A DNA stretch of 64,000 nt from JALZMG01 sp963739975. GTDB lineage: Bacteria; Actinomycetota; Acidimicrobiia; Acidimicrobiales; Ilumatobacteraceae. This document shows, in pieces, positions 9,057-17,484 of the stretch. The position numbers were made by a program, and so were the translations under genes. Under the pieces are notes generated by a model, which had not been told where the DNA came from, did no database searches, and saw only the letters and a program-made list of their open reading frames with translations. Within the stretch, counting starts at the first letter, position 1, and every line of letters begins with the position of its first letter. Where the stretch lies: the NCBI GenBank assembly GCA_963739975.1, contig CAVUCK010000017.1, positions 1-64,000 of the forward strand. The letters run 5' to 3'.

Positions 9057-10253
9057 ATGGCGATTGATGCAGCGTTGTACTCGGGTTCGAAGTGCTACTT
9101 CTTCCGTGGGAGCCAGTACATCCGGGTTACGCGTGGAGACATCGGGCCCGGAACCGTCGATACTGGCTACCCTCGGTCGATCGCGCCCAACTGGGGGTGG
9201 CCGGGCGGGTTCGGTGCGAGTGGCATCGACGCCGCGTTGTACTCGGGTTCGAAGTGCTACTTCTTCCGTGGGAACCAGTACATCCGAGTCACGCGAGGAG
9301 ACATCGGGCCCGGGACCGTCGATCCCGGGTATCCCCGGTCGATCGCGCCCAACTGGGGGTGGCCGGGCGGGTTCGGTGCGAGTGGCATCGACGCCGCGTT
9401 GTACTCGGGTTCGAAGTGCTACTTCTTCCGTGGGAACCAGTACATCCGAGTCACGCGAGGAGACATCGGGCCCGGGACCGTCGATCCCGGGTATCCCCGG
9501 TCGATCGCGCCCAACTGGGGGTGGCCGGGCGGGTTCGGTGCGAGTGGCATCGACGCCGCGTTGTACTCGGGTTCGAAGTGCTACTTCTTCCGTGGGGACC
9601 AGTACATCCGAGTCACGCGGGGAGACATCGGGCCCGGGACCGTCGATCCCGGGTATCCCCGGTCGATCGTTCCCAACTGGGGGTGGGATCGCGAGGCCGT
9701 GACGATCCATTGGAAGTCGTTGCTGCCGATCACGTCCGGGCTTGGCGATTACCTCAACCGGCAGACCGATGCGATGCGCCGCCTCTTCGCCGAGCGGGGG
9801 ATCGACGTCCGGGTCGGGTCCACCGAGGATCTGAGCGGCGACACCACGCTCAGCGCGTTGCTCGTCCTTGACGTCGGTGCGTGTCTCCTCGGATCGACGA
9901 CCCAGGAACAGGACGACCTGTTCGAGAACCGCAATGGCGTCGGCAGCAATGAGTTGGTCGTCTACGTCGTTGACTCGCTGCAGGGCGGAACCGGAAACTT
10001 CGTCGGGTGCGCGAGTTCACCATCGGGGCGGCCCGGGTGCGTGATCGCCGACAACATCAACAGCGGGTGGCTGACGGCGCACGAGGTTGGTCACGTGCTG
10101 GGGCTGCGTCACGTCTCGACGACGCCGAGCACGAATTCGGACTTCCTCATGTGGCCCAACATTGGCTGGACGAACGTGCCACCCGACGTCACGGCCGTCG
10201 AGGCGCAAACGATGCGCTCGAGTTCGAGCACCCGGCCGGTGCCATTCGGATGA
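9057..10253 (+). CDS. hemopexin-repeat protein with C-terminal metzincin metalloprotease domain
   Basis: 398 residues from ATG 9057. Residues 3-218 are four near-identical 54-residue hemopexin-like blades (IDAALYSGSKCYFFRGNQYIRV ... YPRSIAPNWGW). After a short linker comes a protease domain with the zinc motif HExxHxxGxxH at 342-352 (HEVGHVLGLRH) and a Met-turn near Met365 (DFLMWPN), which places it in the metzincins. The order hemopexin then protease is the reverse of matrix metalloproteinases. No signal peptide or propeptide is visible, so how it is exported or kept latent is unclear. An upstream in-frame start at 9006 exists but adds no conserved residues. The downstream HEAT gene starts 31 bp later. 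Confidence 0.85.
   Translation: MAIDAALYSGSKCYFFRGSQYIRVTRGDIGPGTVDTGYPRSIAPNWGWPGGFGASGIDAALYSGSKCYFFRGNQYIRVTRGDIGPGTVDPGYPRSIAPNWGWPGGFGASGIDAALYSGSKCYFFRGNQYIRVTRGDIGPGTVDPGYPRSIAPNWGWPGGFGASGIDAALYSGSKCYFFRGDQYIRVTRGDIGPGTVDPGYPRSIVPNWGWDREAVTIHWKSLLPITSGLGDYLNRQTDAMRRLFAERGIDVRVGSTEDLSGDTTLSALLVLDVGACLLGSTTQEQDDLFENRNGVGSNELVVYVVDSLQGGTGNFVGCASSPSGRPGCVIADNINSGWLTAHEVGHVLGLRHVSTTPSTNSDFLMWPNIGWTNVPPDVTAVEAQTMRSSSSTRPVPFG
9063..9710 (+). repeat. four tandem 162-bp repeats encoding hemopexin blades
   Basis: Units begin at 9063, 9225, 9387 and 9549 with an exact 162-bp (54-codon) period. Units 2 and 3 look the same throughout. Unit 4 differs by a few bases (Asn to Asp, Ala to Val), and unit 1 is the most diverged. 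Near-identity at the DNA level, third positions included, points to recent duplication or ongoing homogenisation. Confidence 0.95.
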
Positions 10254-10284
10254 CCGAAGGACTGTCAGCGGAAAGGAGCGCACC

Positions 10285-10740
10285 GTGGCCATGACGAGAG
10301 ACCAACTTCGCCGCCAGCTCACGGCGATCGAGCCGACCGAGGAGACGTACGCAGGCCTCGGTGCGGAGGATGTTGACGTGTTGCTGGAGCTCATCCGGGA
10401 CGACGAGGATTGGATCGCCGCCAGGGCCGTCCATGCCCTCGCCAGGATCCGCTCGGATCGAGCCAACGAACTCATCGTCGGAGTCACCGCGGATCCGCGA
10501 CGAGAAGTGCGGGCCGCGGCGGCCGCCGCAGCGAAACTGATGGCACCCGCCGCCTCCGACCAGGTCCTCCAGCGTCTCATCGACGACGACGACGCGGCGG
10601 TCCGCAAGTTCGCGGTTCAGTCGGTCACGTCGCGCAGCGGCGACGGCGTGCTTGCACGCCTCGACGAGGTGGCGCGCAACGACGCTGACCGACGGGTCCG
10701 GGACCTCGCTCGGCGAGCGGTCTCCGACGTCCAGAACTGA
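10285..10740 (+). CDS. HEAT-repeat protein
   Basis: 151 residues from GTG 10285, which lies 6 nt after AAAGGAG (ATG 10291 is the alternative). It is built of HEAT-like helical pairs: LLELIRDDEDWIAARAVHALARI, then ITADPRREVRAAAAAAAKLM-type, then a third unit with DDDAAVRKFAVQSV and a fourth with NDADRRVRDLARRAV. Such alpha-solenoids bind other proteins, and no catalytic site is seen. It follows the metzincin gene by 31 bp, and a second HEAT protein and a HEAT-SCO fusion occur 3 kb on, so it may be a scaffold for the same enzyme set (inference). Confidence 0.8.
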   Translation: MAMTRDQLRRQLTAIEPTEETYAGLGAEDVDVLLELIRDDEDWIAARAVHALARIRSDRANELIVGVTADPRREVRAAAAAAAKLMAPAASDQVLQRLIDDDDAAVRKFAVQSVTSRSGDGVLARLDEVARNDADRRVRDLARRAVSDVQN

Positions 10741-11319
10741 GGCAGGCCTTCAGGCGACCCGGGAAGACGGGGAACCGCTCGTTCGCACCGCCGTCGGTGC
10801 TCAACCGACGAGAGCACCGAACGGGCAGCGAGCGAGCCGTGACCGACCACGAACCGGCTGGTCCTCCTCCCGACCTCCGGCGCGGCGGAGCACCGCGATC
10901 AACCTGCCGTTGGGTGGGCGTTCGAGCACGTGTCGGCTTGTCCTCCCTGGCATCCGATCGCGAATCACGGTCAACGCCACCCCCAGGGACGGGGTGACTG
11001 CTCCAGAACGCGGCAGAGCTCATCGAGCAGTGCACGGGCGTCGGTCCACACTGGGCCGAGCTGACGAAGCATCGTACGAACGGACGCGTGGTCGACGCCG
11101 AGCGCAGCACTGGTCTTGGCGGACCTCACGGAATCTGGTCGGAGACTCGACGAACAGCAAGAGCGCCACCGGGGCGGCGGCAAGGCCCTGTTAGGTTCGC
11201 GTCGTTGGCGCGGCCGGATTGTGTGGTCGCCAGCGCGGCGAGGGAGCAGGCCGGACGACAAAGCCGGGTCCGTGTCGTTGTGGAGCGAGGGGCGAGGCCG
11301 ATGGGCGAGGGGCGATGAG
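10741..11319. other. 579-bp stretch with no supported gene
   Basis: Between the HEAT gene and the O-methyltransferase I find no frame with recognisable family motifs, no tRNA-like structure and no clear hairpin. The minus strand at about 10970-11150 has a mildly protein-like helical stretch (SVRTMLRQLGPVWTDARALLDEL), but it has no start and no recognised family. Confidence 0.4.
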
Positions 11320-12309
11320 GTGAGCACGACCGAGGAGATGCCCGACCAGCTAGCGGTCTGGGCCTTCATCAATGGCCACGTGGTCTCCCGGTGCATCCAC
11401 GTCATCGCCGACTTCGGCGTCCCTGACGCGCTCGACGGCGAACCGGTCGGCGTCGACGAGCTTGCCGCCCGCACGGGTATGGACGCCGACGCGTTGGCGC
11501 GCATGCTGCGCCTCCTCTCGGCGCACGGTTTCTTCGCTGGCGGTCCCGCCGGGTACGTCCACACGCCGCGCTCCGAGCTGCTGCGGAGCGACCATCCGCA
11601 GTCGCTGCGTTCGTTCGCACGGATGATCGGCACGAGCTCGTGGGCCGCGTTCACCGAGCTCGCCCAGCCGGCACGGACCGGACGGCCGGCGGTCGGCTGG
11701 CAGGCGATGATGGCGCACTTCGCCGAGCATCCTGACGAGGCAGCCCTGTTCAGTCAGGCGATGGTCGACAAGTCGTCGGCCGTCGTACCCGCCGTCGTGG
11801 AGGCCTACGACTTCTCGACGTTCGCCACCGTCGTCGACGTCGGCGGAGGCACGGGGCGCCTGCTGTCGGCAATCCTCGAGCAAGGCCCCGATGCGATGGG
11901 CGTCCTCTTCGAGCTGCCCCACGTCATCGCCGACGCCGGGGATGCCGCCTCGAACCGGCTCCGTCTCGTCGCCGGCGACTTCTTTGCCGATCCGTTGCCG
12001 GTGGCCGATGCCTACGTCCTGATGGAAGTGCTCCACGACTGGTCAGATGAGGATGCCGCCCGAATTCTCTCTGCGGTTCGTCGCGCGGCGGCTCCGGGGG
12101 CCCGTCTCATCGTCGTCGAAGTGCTCGTTCCGGACACGCCCGGCCCAGACCACAGCAAGCTGCTCGACATCATCATGCTCGCCGTCACCGGCGGGCGCGA
12201 GCGGACCCGGGACCAGTACGAGAAGCTGCTCGCCGACGCCGGCTTCGAGCTCGAGCGCGTCGTGCCCACCCGCTCCACGTACTTCGTCGTCGACGCGATT
12301 GCTGTCTGA
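11320..12309 (+). CDS. SAM-dependent O-methyltransferase (acetylserotonin/caffeate type)
   Basis: 329 residues from GTG 11320. The N-terminal winged-helix dimerisation domain has WAFINGHVVSRCIHVIADFGVPDAL and LAARTGMDADALARMLRLLSAHG. The Rossmann methyltransferase domain has the SAM loop VVDVGGGTGRLL, then GDFFADPLP and the HDWSDEDAARIL segment that carries the catalytic His of plant-type O-methyltransferases and bacterial antibiotic methyltransferases. The family methylates phenolic hydroxyls. It lies ~300 bp upstream of a tyrosinase, so an o-diphenol or tyrosine-derived substrate is conceivable (inference). ATG 11338 is a weaker alternative start. Confidence 0.9.
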   Translation: MSTTEEMPDQLAVWAFINGHVVSRCIHVIADFGVPDALDGEPVGVDELAARTGMDADALARMLRLLSAHGFFAGGPAGYVHTPRSELLRSDHPQSLRSFARMIGTSSWAAFTELAQPARTGRPAVGWQAMMAHFAEHPDEAALFSQAMVDKSSAVVPAVVEAYDFSTFATVVDVGGGTGRLLSAILEQGPDAMGVLFELPHVIADAGDAASNRLRLVAGDFFADPLPVADAYVLMEVLHDWSDEDAARILSAVRRAAAPGARLIVVEVLVPDTPGPDHSKLLDIIMLAVTGGRERTRDQYEKLLADAGFELERVVPTRSTYFVVDAIAV

Positions 12310-12607
12310 GCTGCGGCTCCCCCCGACACCCGGGTCCACGCCTCGGCGGCAGCACCCGTAACCCCCGGGTGAACGACTCTGACCCAGGACCTCATGGAAG
12401 TCGTGCGGCGGTTCGCGGGGGAACGCAGGGGCTCGAAGGTCGGCGACGAGCTCGTCGCCGAGGTCGTTCAGAACAAGCAGGGGTCCGCAGTGTCACGGTT
12501 TCGGCGTTCTGGGCTCGGCGGTAGCGCACCTCGTCCTCCGGGGCGCCCCCTCCCGAGCCTGAGGAGAACCCGCTGCACCGGCGCTGCGTTACGGTTCGGG
12601 CCACGGC

Positions 12608-13954
12608 ATGGTTGCATTGATCTTCAACTTCAACAATGTCTTCGCCGTCGACCCGGCGTGGAAGTACGTCACGTGGACGCCGTCACGGCTGGCGGCGCTA
12701 TCGCTTGACGGCGCGGCCAAGCGCGTCCGGCTTGAGAACGACGACACGGCGACTGGCGGACAGATCGTCTTTCTCGCCTCACCCGACGGCACGCCCGCCG
12801 ACTCGATCGAGCTCGATGTGCCAGCTCGGGCCCCGACCAGCACCGACCACGTCCAATGCTGGATTGCTGGCCGGTTCGACGCCGCCGATGGCGTCGAGGG
12901 GTTTCCCAGCACGACCGACGGCGACGCAGTCATCCGTGTCACCGACGTGTCCGATGGCTCCGTGATCCGGACCGAGTCCCTCATGGTGCGTATCCGCAAG
13001 AACGCGAACGATCTCACACCGGCGGAGCGCGACCGCTTCCTGACCGCGTTGGTGACCTTGAACCAGCAGGGCAACTTCGTCGATTTCCAGAACATGCATA
13101 CGGCCGACACGTCGATGGAGATCCACGGCCGATCTTGCTTCCTGCCCTGGCACCGGCTGTACCTGCTCGATCTCGAACGCAAGTTGCAGGCGATCGACCC
13201 GAGCGTCGTCCTGCCCTACTGGAGGTTCGACGAGCCTGCCCCCAACGTCTTCACACGAGACTTCCTCGGCGTGCCCGATTCGACCGGGATCGTGCAGTTC
13301 TCGAGCTCCAACCCACTCGTCAACTGGCGGCTCACCGTCTTCGGTGAGGGCAGTGGACGGATCAGCCGAACACCGGTGCCCAACTTCGACCCGGCGACCC
13401 AATCGGCCCGTGTACAGAACAACGAGGAGTCAACACTCAACCTCGGGACCACGCCCGGACCCACGCCCGGGACCGGCCGGGTCACGTTCGAGAGGTTCGA
13501 GAGGATGGAGGGCGATCCGCATGGAAGCGCCCACGTGAGCTTCCGCGGCCAGGTCGCCGACATCGGGCGCGCGCCCGCCGACCCACTGTTCTTCCTCCTG
13601 CATGCCAACGTCGACCGGCTGTGGGCGAAGTGGCAGTGGCTCCAGGATCGGGCCGAGCCCGACGACGATCGCACCTACCACAAGCAGGGCTTCGGGCCGA
13701 ACAACCCCGATCCCCGCCGAGCCAACGCGGACCGGATCGGCAACTATCTCGACGATGCCTTGTGGCCATGGTGCGGGCTGGTCGGCGACCCGCGGCCTCG
13801 CACGGCGCCGAGTACCTACTTCCCAGCGTCTCCGTTCCTGCCCGTCCCCAACCGCTATCCGCTGATTCGTGACGCCATCGATTTCCAGGGTCAGAACGAC
13901 CTCGCCGCGAATCTCGGTTTCAGCTACGACGACGTACCCTTCGATTTTGAATGA
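12608..13954 (+). CDS. tyrosinase-family type-3 copper oxidase
   Basis: 448 residues. All six copper ligands can be placed: CuA His164 (QNMHTAD), His173 (EIHGRS) and His182 (LPWHRLYLLDLE); CuB His305 and His309 (DPHGSAHV) and His332 (FFLLHANVDRLW). The first ~130 residues are an extra beta-rich domain rather than a Tat signal, so the enzyme appears cytoplasmic or uses another route. The family oxidises monophenols and diphenols to quinones. The downstream HEAT gene starts 11 bp after its stop, and a HEAT-SCO copper-chaperone-like gene follows, so copper loading is probably provided locally. Confidence 0.9.
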   Translation: MVALIFNFNNVFAVDPAWKYVTWTPSRLAALSLDGAAKRVRLENDDTATGGQIVFLASPDGTPADSIELDVPARAPTSTDHVQCWIAGRFDAADGVEGFPSTTDGDAVIRVTDVSDGSVIRTESLMVRIRKNANDLTPAERDRFLTALVTLNQQGNFVDFQNMHTADTSMEIHGRSCFLPWHRLYLLDLERKLQAIDPSVVLPYWRFDEPAPNVFTRDFLGVPDSTGIVQFSSSNPLVNWRLTVFGEGSGRISRTPVPNFDPATQSARVQNNEESTLNLGTTPGPTPGTGRVTFERFERMEGDPHGSAHVSFRGQVADIGRAPADPLFFLLHANVDRLWAKWQWLQDRAEPDDDRTYHKQGFGPNNPDPRRANADRIGNYLDDALWPWCGLVGDPRPRTAPSTYFPASPFLPVPNRYPLIRDAIDFQGQNDLAANLGFSYDDVPFDFE

Positions 13955-13964
13955 GCGAGACGCC

Positions 13965-14942
13965 ATGAGTCCCTCTGAGTACAAGAAGCGACAGCTCGAA
14001 GCACTGGCGGCCGCCAACGACGAAACCCGTCAGAACCTCGAGATCGCATTCGACACGTCGAAGACCGTCAAACGGCGCTTGACTGCGCTTTCGTCGCTCG
14101 GGTCGATCTCGGACCCGACCTACGCCCAGCGGGCGATCGAGCTCATCGACAACCCGCGCGCCAGCGCCGCGGTTCGAGCAGCGATGCTCGACAAGATCGC
14201 TGGATACGTCGGTCGCGACGAGGACCTGCTCGACTGGTCGACCGGCATCCTGGCCGAGGGACGGCAGCCCGAGCCGGTTCGTGAGGCCGCCCTCCGGGTG
14301 CTGCAGATCAATAGCTTCAGCTCCCCCACCATGCTCGCCCACCGACCGCGCTATCTCAGCACGCTTCGGGGCTTGATCGACGACCCGTCGTCGTCGATTC
14401 GCGACTCGGCGATCGAGCAGCTCGCCATGAATCAGGACGAGTACGTGCAGCGGCGATTGATCGAAGGTCTCGAAGATCCGACGAAGCGGATCACGGAACC
14501 GGAGAAGGCCGTGCAGCTGCTGTCGTATGACCTGCACGCAGAGCACTTCCCGGTGCTGCGTCGGCTCGCCCAAGACCCCCCGAACCAGAGGACGCGGATC
14601 GAGGCGCTTCGCAACCTCGGTGCCGACGCCGCCTCGGCCGACTTGCTCCGCGAGGCGCTCGCCAACAACTCCGAGGACCCAGAGGTCCGGCACCTGTGCG
14701 CCGTTGCGCTACAGCGGATCGACCCAACGGGTTTCGAGGCCGAGGCCGACCGGATCATCGGTGAGGACGATGCCGATCCCGAGCTCAAGGTCGCGCTCCT
14801 CAACACCAAGCTCCACATTCCTGGCGTGGACCAGAAGGTCGTCCTCGATGCGATCGTTGCCCTCGATCAGGTCGAGATGCCGAGGAATGCAGGCGCTCAG
14901 GCGGCCAACCTCCGGTCGATAGCTGAGCAGAAGTCGAAGTAG
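13965..14942 (+). CDS. HEAT-repeat protein, tyrosinase operon
   Basis: 325 residues from ATG 13965, the first start after the tyrosinase stop. It is almost entirely helical repeats: TSKTVKRRLTALSSLGSISDPTYAQRAIELIDNP, AAVRAAMLDKIAGYVGRDEDLLDW, SIRDSAIEQLAMNQDEYVQRRLIEGLED, and DPEVRHLCAVALQRI. No enzyme motif. Tight packing (11 bp after tyrosinase, 2 bp before the HEAT-SCO gene) argues for a shared transcript and a role as a docking or assembly factor for the tyrosinase. Some HEAT proteins are bilin lyases, but nothing here supports that. Confidence 0.85.
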   Translation: MSPSEYKKRQLEALAAANDETRQNLEIAFDTSKTVKRRLTALSSLGSISDPTYAQRAIELIDNPRASAAVRAAMLDKIAGYVGRDEDLLDWSTGILAEGRQPEPVREAALRVLQINSFSSPTMLAHRPRYLSTLRGLIDDPSSSIRDSAIEQLAMNQDEYVQRRLIEGLEDPTKRITEPEKAVQLLSYDLHAEHFPVLRRLAQDPPNQRTRIEALRNLGADAASADLLREALANNSEDPEVRHLCAVALQRIDPTGFEAEADRIIGEDDADPELKVALLNTKLHIPGVDQKVVLDAIVALDQVEMPRNAGAQAANLRSIAEQKSK

Positions 14943-14944
14943 CG

Positions 14945-16127
14945 ATGGCCGCCATGGGCGCAGTCCCGCTCCTGACGGCCGCCGGACTCGACGGGTCCTC
15001 CACCGAGGACCAGGTTGCCGCGTACATCGACCGAGTCAAAGCGGACCCGGGCCGAACCGACGAGCTGGTTCCGCTGCTGCATCAAGGCCATCCGGTCTAC
15101 GACTGCCGCGGCGCCAACGCGGTCGCCCGTATCCGCGGATACCTCCTCGCGTCGTTCGAGCAAGCCGGCCTGCCCGACGGCGCGCTGCCGCACGTCCTCG
15201 AGGCGCTCGAGAACAGCCAGAAGCCGTATCTCGTCGCCGCAGCGGCCAAGGCGATACGCGGCTGCCCACATCCGTCGCCCGAGCTGGCGCATTTCCTGCT
15301 CGAAGGCATCAGGAACGTCCAGTACCGCGACGACGAGCTGACGTTCCGCTCGTATCGGGCGTCGCTCGAGCGGGAGACGACCGCCATCGCCGAGCTGCTC
15401 GGATCGCTCGCCTGGCTCGGACGCCAGGCAGCAGGGGCCCTCGACGAACTCGAGACGATCGCCACCACCGCCGGCTTCAGCCGGGACAACCGCCGTCGCG
15501 CCCGGGATGCGATCGACTCGATCCGAGCTGCGATCGAAGCGGCGATGCCCGAGGCTGCCGCATCAGGCGGCTGTTGCGCCTCACTCGCCGGCCGAGTCGA
15601 TCCCCGCGCCGGCCGTCAGGAGTCGATCGGCGACCTCGTCTTCGAGGATCATCGAGGGCAGACGCTCACCTTCGAGCAGGCGTTTACCGGCGCACCGACG
15701 GTGGCAGCGTTCTTCTACACGCGTTGTGCCAATCCGAACAAGTGCTCGCTCACGGTGACAAAGCTCGGACTACTGCAGCGATCCCTGAGGGATCGCAAGC
15801 TGGCCGGCCAAATACGGATCGCCGCCATCACCTACGACCCGGGCTATGACACGCCCGACAGGCTCGCCGGCTACTGCACAATCCGGGGACTCGAGCTCGA
15901 TGAAGATCACCGCGCGCTGCGGGCCGATCCCGAACGCTTCGATGAACTGCGTACGCACTTCGGCCTTGGCGTGAATTACTCGGGCTCAGTCGTGAGCCGT
16001 CACCGAATCGAGCTGTATGTCGTCGCACCCGACGGAACGACCGACGCGGTGTTTGCCGATCTTCAGTGGGACGTCGAGAACGTCGCCGACGTCGCCGCGG
16101 CCCTGCTCGTCTCGCTCCAACGCGTGA
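14945..16127 (+). CDS. HEAT domain fused to SCO1/SenC copper-chaperone-like thioredoxin domain
   Basis: Residues ~20-205 are HEAT-like helices (VLEALENSQKPYLVAAAAKAI, ELAHFLLEGIRNVQYRDDEL). Residues ~225-392 are a SCO/SenC domain with SIGDLVFEDHRGQTLTFEQAF, a cysteine pair at 261 and 267 (RCANPNKC, wider than the usual CxxxC) and the copper His353 (SRHRIELYVVAPDG). SCO proteins deliver copper and reduce thiols. Here no membrane anchor or signal is seen. The open frame runs on without a stop to 17059, deep antisense into the N-acetyltransferase gene. A TGA one frame over at 16125-16127 sits just after the SCO domain, so I end the feature there and suspect a late frameshift. Confidence 0.75.
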
Positions 16128-16511
16128 CCCCCTGCCGCGCAACGTTGCCGAGTTCCCCGCAAGTTCAACGGCATCCCGATGATCCCCCGATCAGGCGTAC
16201 CTTGGGAGGGAGTCCGTCATGCTCGCCCGCATCCGCCCTCGAGGCGTCACCGAGCACCCCCCGGCGAGCCGCTGACGGGCCAGCCGGGCATGGCGCTGCT
16301 GGCGCATCGCCGCCAACCCCTTGTCGCGCAGCACCTCATGGTCCTCGCTCCTGGCCAGCTCGAGGGGCCTCATGCACCTTGCGGCAGGCGATGATCGGCG
16401 CGCCCGGCGGCTCGTTCGCCGCCGACCGGCGTCCTTGGCAGCCAGCCGAGAAGATGCGATCCCGGAGTGAAGGACGAGCGCCGACTCGGTGCGGGCCGTA
16501 CCGAACGGCTG
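16128..16511. other. 384-bp stretch with no firmly supported gene
   Basis: Between the SCO-domain end and the N-acetyltransferase stop. A plus-strand minigene at 16219-16275 (18 codons, MLARIRPRGV...) has a strong GGGAG ribosome site. On the minus strand 16191-16373 could encode a 60-residue basic helical peptide (MRPLELARSEDHEVL...). They overlap antisense, so at most one is real, and neither belongs to a family I know. The tail of the read-through HEAT-SCO frame also crosses here. Confidence 0.35.
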
Positions 16512-17366
16512 CTACGAAGCCGCGGTCGGCGCGGCGCTGCCCCGGCTGGGCTGGCGGCGCGACGGCGGATCGTTCGGCCCCGCCACCGGGACGGACATCT
16601 CAAACCACGTGCCCAGCGCCTGCTCCCACTGTGGCGCCGCGACCGGCCTGTCGTGGATCGACAGGTCGTCGCGGCGCACCCGCAACCGATCTCGGTGCAA
16701 GGTCACCCGGCCGCCGTGCACTGACGTGGCCCGGGTCACGAGCGGCTTCTCGGTCCACGACAGCCCCGGCTCGGTCTGCAAGTAGCGGCTGCGGGCATCG
16801 AACTGGGCCAGCTCCCGGGGCTGGCGCGACGCCTGATACTGCAGCTCCCAGGCCACGCTGGCGTCCTCCCGGTCGACCTTTTCGACGAGGCGCACGGTCG
16901 ACGCTTCGGTCTCGATGCGAGTGGACCGTGGCCGACTGGCGTACTCGCCGGGTTCGGCTGGAAGCGGCGTCAGCGGGCTGTCGCCCCACCCGACATCGAC
17001 GAGGTACGGCGTGCCGTCGACGTGCACGAGCAGCGTCAGGTGGTCGAAGTCGGCGCTGAGCCCGCCGCTGGATGGCTCGAACGTTCGACACGCCAGCAGG
17101 TCGACCGCGTAGCCGAGCCGGCGCAGCAGTTCGGCGAAGCATCCGTTCAGCTCGAAGCACCAACCGCCGCGCTGTTGCTCGACGATCTTGTGGTACGACC
17201 ATCCGACATCGACCCGCACCCCGACGCGTTGGAACACGTGGAGGTTCTCGAACGGTACGCGCACCATGTGGGCCGTCTGGAGCATCGTCAACGTGGCGAC
17301 CGACGGGTGCCGCGGGCCGTCATAACCGATGCGTGCGAGGTACCGGTCGACGTCGAACGACACCAT
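16512..17366 (-). CDS. nat: arylamine N-acetyltransferase
   Basis: 284 residues with the NAT catalytic triad in place: Cys70 (RGGWCFELNGCF), His109 (FDHLTLLV) and Asp124 (YLVDVGWGD). The N-terminus (YLARIGYDGPRHPSVATL, VPFENLHV) is also standard. The family moves acetyl or other acyl groups from CoA to arylamines and hydrazines. Mycobacterial NAT works in sterol breakdown, and here the substrate is open. The last ~25 residues (PPSRRQPSRGSAAPTAAS) are a low-complexity tail. The gene is antisense to the read-through end of the HEAT-SCO frame. Confidence 0.9.
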   Translation of the reverse strand: MVSFDVDRYLARIGYDGPRHPSVATLTMLQTAHMVRVPFENLHVFQRVGVRVDVGWSYHKIVEQQRGGWCFELNGCFAELLRRLGYAVDLLACRTFEPSSGGLSADFDHLTLLVHVDGTPYLVDVGWGDSPLTPLPAEPGEYASRPRSTRIETEASTVRLVEKVDREDASVAWELQYQASRQPRELAQFDARSRYLQTEPGLSWTEKPLVTRATSVHGGRVTLHRDRLRVRRDDLSIHDRPVAAPQWEQALGTWFEMSVPVAGPNDPPSRRQPSRGSAAPTAAS

Positions 17367-17484
17367 GTACGACGACCCTAGGGCTGCCCAGCTCGGCGAC
17401 GTCTCTTCGCGATCCTGTGACCACGATCCGCGGCGAGTTCAAGCATCCGACGGTCGTCGACACGCGGCCATCGGCCGGAGATGG

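Noticed and set aside
9063..9710. Possible CRISPR or minisatellite array
   Set aside because: The 162-bp units are whole coding repeats with no variable spacers, and they encode hemopexin blades in one frame.
10970..11200. Minus-strand helical coding-like stretch (VRTMLRQLGPVWTDARALLDEL)
   Set aside because: No start, no ribosome site, no family match, and it overlaps the leader of the methyltransferase gene.
16219..16275. 18-codon minigene with a strong ribosome site
   Set aside because: Good GGGAG-ATG spacing, but no known family, no partner gene and an antisense competitor; not enough to call a gene.
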